From Rhodobacter sp. (lineage in GTDB: Bacteria > Pseudomonadota > Alphaproteobacteria > Rhodobacterales > Rhodobacteraceae), in contig JAIXVS010000272.1 in the NCBI GenBank assembly GCA_027482795.1, positions 1 through 6,117 on the forward strand: a stretch of DNA of 6,117 bases. The letters run 5' to 3'. A program made the position numbers and the translations under genes. The stretch's first letter is position 1; each line of letters starts with the position of its first letter. This document shows, piece after piece, positions 1 to 5,700 of this stretch. The notes under the pieces were generated by a model, which was given only the letters and a program-made list of their open reading frames with translations, had not been told where the DNA came from and searched no databases.

Positions 1-617
1 GGTCGGGCAAAACCACGCTGACACGGCTGATCCAAGGGATCGAATTGCCACAAACTGGCCTGATCCAAGTGGATGGGGTAGATCTGCGCCAAATCGATCT
101 GGAGCATTTGCGCCGCAATATCGGCGTTGTGCTGCAAGAAAACCTGCTGTTTCGCGGCACGATTCGCGATAATATCGCCATGGCACGGCCGGGGGCCAGT
201 TTGGAAGAGGTTGCACTTGCCGCGCGCCTTGCCGCTGCGGATGATTTTATCCGCCGCCTGCCCAGCGGCTACGACACGCCAATTGAAGAGGGCGGGTCGA
301 ACCTTTCAGGCGGGCAGCGCCAACGCATCGCCATCGCCCGCGCCCTGATGGGCGCGCCAAAAGTCCTGATTTTTGACGAGGCGACATCCGCGCTTGACCC
401 CGAATCCGAATCGCTTGTGAACCGCAATCTTAAGGCGATTGCGAAAGATCGCACGCTGATTATCGTCTCGCATCGGCTGTCCTCGCTGGTTGGGTCGGAT
501 GCGATTATGGTGCTGGATCAGGGCAAATTGGTGGATTTTGCCCCCCATCGCACCCTGCTTTCGCGGTGCGACATCTACCAACACCTGTGGCACCAACAGA
601 CCGAGCATTTGCAATGA
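1..617 (+). CDS. Type I secretion ABC transporter, HlyB-like, C-terminal ATPase domain (5' partial)
   Basis: This is the nucleotide-binding domain of an ABC exporter that would power protein export across the inner membrane together with the HlyD-type protein encoded next. The gene enters from outside the window. The first full codon is at base 3 and reads SGKTT, the end of Walker A, so TTG or ATG codons further in are internal. In the 204 visible residues I see the Q-loop Gln (about residue 45, VVLQEN), the signature LSGGQRQR (101-108), Walker B VLIFDE with the catalytic Glu (121-126), the D-loop SALD (129-132) and the H-loop His (SHRLSS, residue 157). The stretch LTRLIQ after Walker A and GVVLQENLLF closely resemble HlyB/RtxB-class T1SS ATPases. 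The membrane domain and any N-terminal C39-like domain lie outside the window, so the exact exporter subclass cannot be fixed. The stop codon overlaps the next start (ATGA). All ATPase motifs look intact. Confidence 0.93.
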   Translation, partial: SGKTTLTRLIQGIELPQTGLIQVDGVDLRQIDLEHLRRNIGVVLQENLLFRGTIRDNIAMARPGASLEEVALAARLAAADDFIRRLPSGYDTPIEEGGSNLSGGQRQRIAIARALMGAPKVLIFDEATSALDPESESLVNRNLKAIAKDRTLIIVSHRLSSLVGSDAIMVLDQGKLVDFAPHRTLLSRCDIYQHLWHQQTEHLQ

Positions 618-1933
618 TGCGCCTCTCGCCCCCGCCCCGTGTTGCCAGTGCGGCCCTGCCCTTTCAATCTGATCTGGATCGGCTGATTGCGCAGCCAACC
701 CCGCCCTTCGTGCGGTTTTGGCCCGCGATGGGGTTTGGCCTGCTGACCGCCCTTACCCTTGCGGCCGCGCTTTTGCCAATTGATATCGTCGTCACGGCAC
801 AGGGGCGCATCACCACCGATGCCCCGCCGATATTGCTGCGCCCCAGTGCGCGCGCCGCCTTGACCGAGTTGTTGGTCAAACCCGGGGATGTTGTGCAAAA
901 AGGCCAAGTTCTTGCACGGCTGGACGCAACACTGCCGCAGGCCGATTTGGCCGCCCTTTCGGCTGAAAAGCGCAGTCTGACTGCCGAAATCGCCCGCATT
1001 CAAGCCGAACTTTCGGGCCAAACCATGCCCGCCTCCAGCCCCGAACTTGTCGCGCAGCAAAGTATCCTTGCCCGCCGCACCGCTGAAAAGACGGCCAGCC
1101 TTGCCGCCTATGACGCAGCGATAGCTGCCTTGCAAAACCAGCAAGCAGCACTTGCCAAAATGACACCCAGCGTGACCGAACGCATCAGCATCGCCCAGCA
1201 AATCGAAGCCATGCAAGACGAGCTTGCCCGCCGCAATGCCGCAGCCCCGCTTGCAGTTTTGACAGCCCGCGCCGCACGCCTGACCGCCCAGCAAGAAGCG
1301 TTTTCCCACCAATCCCAATTGGCTGACGTGGCGCGCCAACTGGGCGCAGCGCAAGATCAGCGTGCGATTTTTCTGGCGCAAAGCCTGCGCGATGCCAGCG
1401 AAACCCTGCCCAAACTGCAACTGCGCCTGTCCCAAGTGCAAGATGCCCTGTCAAAGGCGCTGCGCATTACAGCGCTGACGGAAATCACCGCCCCCCGCGC
1501 GGGCGTTGTCATTGCGCTTGCCCCGGGCGGCGTGGGTGCCATTGTGACCGAAGGCGATCCGCTGATTTCTGTCGTGCCCACGGATACAGGTCTATTGGCC
1601 GATATCTCTATCGCGTCGTCAGATTTGGGCCGCGTCGCCATTGGCGATCCAGTTGCGCTGAAGATTGATGCGTTTCCCTTTCGCAAATTTGGCAGCCTGA
1701 AAGGAAAAATCACCTCGATCGGCCCCGTCTCCTCTACCCCCGAAGGTGCGGGCGAGGCAGTTCACCCTGCCCGTGTGGCGCTGCAAACGCCTGCGCAAGA
1801 CCTGCCATCGGGCATGACACTTGCCTCTGGCATGACACTTTCCGCCGAGGTTTGGACTGGCACGCGGTCTGTCCTTGATTACTTCCTTGATCCAATCGAA
1901 CGCGGCCTGTCGGAAAGCCTGCGTGAACCCTGA
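614..1933 (+). CDS. HlyD-family T1SS periplasmic adaptor (membrane fusion protein)
   Basis: This 439-residue protein should bridge the inner-membrane ABC exporter and an outer-membrane TolC-like channel. It has a short cytoplasmic N-terminus, one membrane segment (about residues 36-60, FWPAMGFGLLTALTLAAALL), a split lipoyl-like domain (about 70-105, with VKPGDVVQKGQVLARLD, and 287-322, with TAPRAGVV and VTEGDPLISVVP), a long Ala/Gln-rich alpha-hairpin between them (about 107-283), and a beta-barrel domain (about 325-415). The block PVALKIDAFPFRKFGSLKG and the tail RSVLDYFLDPIERGLSESLRE match the conserved end of HlyD, whose C-terminus is similar (SPL...ESLRER). I chose ATG 614 because it overlaps the upstream stop as ATGA, implying translational coupling; ATG 617 is the immediate alternative. 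An in-frame start further upstream at 566 would lie deep inside the ABC gene and gives a non-family extension. The only oddity is a six-residue tandem duplication near the end (SGMTLA/SGMTLS). Confidence 0.95.
   Translation: MMRLSPPPRVASAALPFQSDLDRLIAQPTPPFVRFWPAMGFGLLTALTLAAALLPIDIVVTAQGRITTDAPPILLRPSARAALTELLVKPGDVVQKGQVLARLDATLPQADLAALSAEKRSLTAEIARIQAELSGQTMPASSPELVAQQSILARRTAEKTASLAAYDAAIAALQNQQAALAKMTPSVTERISIAQQIEAMQDELARRNAAAPLAVLTARAARLTAQQEAFSHQSQLADVARQLGAAQDQRAIFLAQSLRDASETLPKLQLRLSQVQDALSKALRITALTEITAPRAGVVIALAPGGVGAIVTEGDPLISVVPTDTGLLADISIASSDLGRVAIGDPVALKIDAFPFRKFGSLKGKITSIGPVSSTPEGAGEAVHPARVALQTPAQDLPSGMTLASGMTLSAEVWTGTRSVLDYFLDPIERGLSESLREP
1808..1843 (+). repeat. 18-bp in-frame tandem duplication in the HlyD-like gene
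   Basis: Two adjacent 18-bp units (1808-1825 and 1826-1843) encode SGMTLA and SGMTLS, and share the exact 12-mer GGCATGACACTT at 1811-1822 and 1829-1840. HlyD-family proteins normally have a single conserved GM motif at this place, just before the last beta strand (..GM.v.AEI.TG.R). This therefore looks like a recent small slippage duplication adding six residues to a loop of the beta-barrel domain. It keeps the frame and probably the function. Confidence 0.8.
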
Positions 1934-1943
1934 AAGGTAAAAT

Positions 1944-2552
1944 ATGACCCAAGCAACACCCCTAATTCAAGAGTCGGCAACGCCCATCGCGCCGCCCGCA
2001 ATGCGCCAAGTTCTGCATGTGGGCTGCGGCGCGGCGAACCCTGACAAAGTCCCGCAAGATTTTTTCCCGTTTGCGGCCTGGACAGAGCTGCGCCTTGATA
2101 TCGACCCCAATGTCGCCCCCGATATCGTGGCATCAATCACCGATATGGCCCCTGTAGCCACAGCTTCGGTTGACGCGGTATGGTCAGCCCATAATCTGGA
2201 ACATCTGCGCGCGCATGAAGTACCGCTTGCCTTGGCCGAATTTCGCCGCGTGCTGCGGCCAAAAGGGTTTATCTTGGTGACCATGCCCGATTTGCAGCAA
2301 ATCGCCCAACTGATTTACGAAGATAAACTTGAAGGCACGGCCTATATTTCGGCGATGGGGCCGATTATGCCTTTGGATATGCTTTATGGCTTTGGCCGCT
2401 CGATTGCCGAGGGGAACGATTTTATGGGGCACCGCACGGGCTTTACCGCCACCAGCCTTGCCGCGCATTTGGCCCGCGCTGGGTTTGCAAATGTGCAGGT
2501 GCAGCGCGATGGGGCCTTTGCACTTTGGGCAAGCGCGGTGAACCCTGCGTAA
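1944..2552 (+). CDS. Class I SAM-dependent methyltransferase (Methyltransf_11-like)
   Basis: This 202-residue protein should transfer a methyl group from S-adenosylmethionine; the substrate is unknown. Motif I is VLHVGCGAA (23-31), the acidic ribose-binding end of strand 2 is RLDIDP (50-55), a motif-II-like segment is VDAVWSAHNLEHL (76-88), and motif III is RRVLRPKGFILVTMPDL (101-117). The C-terminal part (PIMPLDMLYGFG..., FMGHRTGFTATSL, AGFANVQVQRDG, LWA) fits a group of small bacterial methyltransferases that I recall with very similar GCG.ANP, SAHNLEHL and HRTGFT blocks; some occur near glycosyltransferase or secretion genes. The start is supported by AAAGG six to seven bases upstream (1933-1937) and by a gap of only 10 bases after the HlyD-like stop, so it is in the same operon. 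It might modify the exported protein or a cell-surface glycan, but nothing in the sequence proves this. It has no signal peptide and should be cytoplasmic. Confidence 0.88.
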   Translation: MTQATPLIQESATPIAPPAMRQVLHVGCGAANPDKVPQDFFPFAAWTELRLDIDPNVAPDIVASITDMAPVATASVDAVWSAHNLEHLRAHEVPLALAEFRRVLRPKGFILVTMPDLQQIAQLIYEDKLEGTAYISAMGPIMPLDMLYGFGRSIAEGNDFMGHRTGFTATSLAAHLARAGFANVQVQRDGAFALWASAVNPA

Positions 2553-2595
2553 AGGGCGCCAAAACAGGGGCTGCCCGCGCGCCAACCTAAATGCC

Positions 2596-2620
2596 AAAAG
2601 CCCGCCTTGCGCGGGCTTTT
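2596..2620 (+). terminator. Intrinsic terminator after the T1SS/methyltransferase operon
   Basis: A perfect 10-bp inverted repeat, AAAAGCCCGC, loop CTTGC, then GCGGGCTTTT, begins 43 bases after the methyltransferase stop. The GC-rich stem followed by T's is a Rho-independent terminator for the + strand operon. The A-run on the left arm would make it work on the other strand too, although a stronger hairpin lies first for that direction. The 43 bases before it hold nothing I recognise. Confidence 0.88.
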
Positions 2621-2649
2621 CCATGCGGCGGTCTTGTGCAAAACCACTG

Positions 2650-2684
2650 TGAAAAAGGCCCCAGAATAACTGGGGCCTTTTTCA
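2650..2684 (-). terminator. Bidirectional intrinsic terminator for the convergent repeat-protein gene
   Basis: This is a perfect 15-bp inverted repeat, TGAAAAAGGCCCCAG, loop AATAA, then CTGGGGCCTTTTTCA. It has a strong GGCCCC core and a run of five T's on either strand, so it can end transcription from both sides. It starts 28 bases beyond the stop codon of the minus-strand repeat protein and is a second barrier for read-through from the + strand operon. The rest of the intergenic region (2621-2649 and 2685-2712) shows no gene or motif. Confidence 0.9.
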
Positions 2685-2712
2685 TGGCTTTGGCAGTGTC
2701 GCGCAGCGGGCC

Positions 2713-5700
2713 TTATATGAACAAGGCCGAAAGCTGCTGCGTGCTCATCACATTCAACTGCGATGTGGTAAAGGCTGATGTTTGCGTGCCCGACAGCGCC
2801 GCGATATCTGCCGTTTGCAATGCCGTGATCTGATCGGTCGTCATCGCCGCCAACTGCGCTGTGGTCAAAGATGCCGCTTGCGCGGTGGTCAGCGCGACAA
2901 TTGCGTCAGTTCGCAGCGCGCTGAACTGCGCTGTTGTCAAGGCCGCGACCTGCCCCGTGCCCAGCGCCGCCACCTGATCCGAGGTCAAGGCCGCCGCTTG
3001 CGCTGACGTCAACGCCGCAATCTGCGACGACGATAGGCCAAGGATGGCAGTGGTGCTAAGCGCGGCCAGATCTTCCACTTCGATCGATTGGATCCGCGCC
3101 GTCGACAGGCTGGCAACCTGCGCCGAACCCAAAGCTGCCGCCTGCGCAGATGTTAGCGCTGCGATATCGTCAGTGCTAAGCCCCGCAATGGCTGCCGTGG
3201 TCAATGCCGCAACCTGCGCCGACGTCAAACCTGCAACTTGATCAGTGCTCAGCGCTGCAACCTGCGCCGATGACATTACAGCCACCTGCGCGGTTGTCAG
3301 GGCGACAAGTTGATCGGTGCTTAGCGCCTCGATATCGCCCGTTTCCAGCCGCGTCACCTGCGCCGTCGTCAAGGCTGCCAATTGGTCAGATGTCAGGCCA
3401 GCGACCTGCGCCACCGACAGCCCCACGATCTGCGCCGTGGTCAGCCCTTGTATGGCAGATGTGGACAAGGCGGCAATATCCTCGACCTCCATCGCGGCGA
3501 TGTTGGTTGTCGACATCGAAGCCACCTGCGCCGAGGTCAGCGCCATCGCCTGATCGGTGGTCAATGCCACGATGTCATCGCTGCCCAGCCCCACCATCGC
3601 AGCCGTGGTTAAGGCGGCGACTTGGGCCGCCGTCAAACTTACCACTTGCGACGTATCCAGTGCCGCAATCTGCGCCGAGGATAGCGCCGCCACTTGGCTC
3701 GTTGTCAAAGCGGCAACCTGATCGCTGGACAGCACTGCAATATCCGCAGTTTCCAAACGCGCCACCTGCGCTGTGCCAAGAGACTGCATTTGCTCGGCCG
3801 TCAGTGCCGCAATTTGGCCTGTGGTCAGCGCAATCAACTGGGCAGAGGTCAGACCCGCCAAGGCATCGGTCGTCAATGCAGCGATATCTTCGCTGTCCAT
3901 TGCCACAATGCCCGCCGTGCCCAAGGCTGCAATCTGCGCCGAGGTAAGCGCAGCCGCCTGTTCTGCTGTAATAGCCACGACCCCATCTGTCCGAAGGCCC
4001 GCGATACCTGCCGCAGTGATCGCCGCAATCTGATCGCCCGACAATGCCGCAACCTGATCGGTGGTCAGCCCAGCTATTTGCGCCGAGGTCAGCGCCGCAA
4101 CTTGGCCCGTTGTAAAGGACACGACCTGTTCGGTGGACAGTGCCGCAAGATCGGCGGTTTCAATCCGAACGATTTGCGCCGTGCCCAGCGCGCCCACCTG
4201 ATCAACCCCCAGGGCCGTGAACTGCGCGGTTGTTAGACCCACAATTTGCGCGGTGGTCAAAGCGGCAATTTGCGCCGTTGTCAGGCTGGCAATTTGGGCC
4301 GATCCAATCGCCGCAACTTGCGCTGCCGACAGTTTCACAAGCTGCGCCGTGCTGAGGGCTGAAACCTGCTCGACCGTAAGGGCCGCCGCAGCATCGGTCG
4401 ACAAGGCGGTGATCTGCGCCTGCGTCAGTGCTGCAAGCTGGCCGTCCGTCAAGGCTGCGATTTGGTCCGTGGTCAGCGCCGTGATCTGCGCCGTCGTGAT
4501 GGCGGCAACCTGCCCCGTGGTCAGTTCGGCGATTTGCTCGGCGTTCAGTGCAGCAATCTGCGCCGAGGTCATGGCCGCCACTTGCCCCGTTGTCAGCGCA
4601 GAAACTTGTGCCGCCGTCAGGCCTGCAAGATCTGCCGTCTCCACCCTAATCAACTGCGCCGTGCCAAGCGCCGCAAGTTGGGTGGGTGTCAAAGATGCCA
4701 CCTGATCGCTGGACAGGGCAACAATTTGCGCCGTTGTTAGGCTGCGCACAGCGGTGGTTGTCAGTGCAGCCAAATCTTCGGTTTCCATGGCCGACACGGC
4801 ATCGGTGCTAAGCGCTGCAATTTGCGCGCCCGTCATCACCGCTGCCTGCGCGGTGCTAAAGGCAGCCAAAGTTGCCCCTTGCAGCCCTGCGATACCCGCC
4901 GCAGTCAGCGCCGCGATCTGCGTCGTTGACATTGCGCCAACTTGGCCTGTTTGCAGCGCCCCAACCTGCGCCGCAGTCAGAACCGCGACTTGCGCCGTTG
5001 TCAGCGCGGCAAGTTGATCCGTGGTCAGGCCTGCCACATCTTCGGTTTGCAGGCGAACAATTTGCGCGGTTGTAAGGGCCGCAATTTGCCCTGTGCTAAA
5101 CGCCGCGATTTGGTCGCTGGACAGGGCAACAATCTGCGCCGTTGATAGCCGAATGATTTGCGCCGTTGTCAGCCCATCGATTTGTGTGCTGGACAATGCC
5201 GCCACTTGATCGGTGGATAGCGCCGTGATTTGCCGCGTGGTCAGCGCTGCGATTTGCCCCGCATTTAGCGCCGCAATGTCTTCGCTTGCAAACCGTGCGA
5301 TCTGCTGAGTTGTCATGCTGGCCAATTGCGCCGTGGTCAGGGATGCGACCTGCGCAGTTGTAAGGGCGGCAATTTGGCTGCTGGTCAAAACAGCAATTTG
5401 CGCTGTGGTCATGGCTGCCAAATCGGTACCGTCGATGGCGGCGATCTGGGCCGTGGTCAACGCCGCAACCTGCGCCGTCGTCAATGCCGCCGATTGCCCC
5501 GTGGTCAGGGCTGCTACATCTTCGGTGTTCAGGGCCACAATCTGCGATGTGCGCAGCGACGCGACTTGCGCAGTGGTCAATGCCGCCACCTGATCTGACC
5601 CCAGCGCTGTGACTTGACTATCTGTCAATTTGGTCAGCTGCGCCGTGGAGAGCGCCGCAACCGCATCTGTCCCAAGGGCGGCGATCTGGCCATTGGTCAG

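Noticed and set aside
575..1441. A 288-codon minus-strand open frame opposite the HlyD-like gene
   Set aside because: It has no recognisable domain, Cys/Gly-rich composition, and lies wholly over a clear HlyD-family gene; typical antisense shadow in GC-rich DNA.
2554..2583. Possible additional hairpin GGGCGC ... GCGCGCC just after the methyltransferase
   Set aside because: The arms pair imperfectly over a long loop and no T-run follows; the hairpin at 2596-2620 is a far better terminator.
2591..2833. A small + strand open frame of 80 codons between the convergent genes
   Set aside because: It runs through both terminator hairpins and into the end of the repeat gene, with no ribosome-binding site or family match.
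3204..3947. A 247-codon open frame, and many shorter ones, on the + strand across the repeat region
   Set aside because: A 24-bp periodic sequence without stops in one frame leaves other frames open too. Their products are low-complexity Arg/Pro/Cys-rich shadows with no start signals, while the minus-strand frame gives a regular, codon-varied octad.
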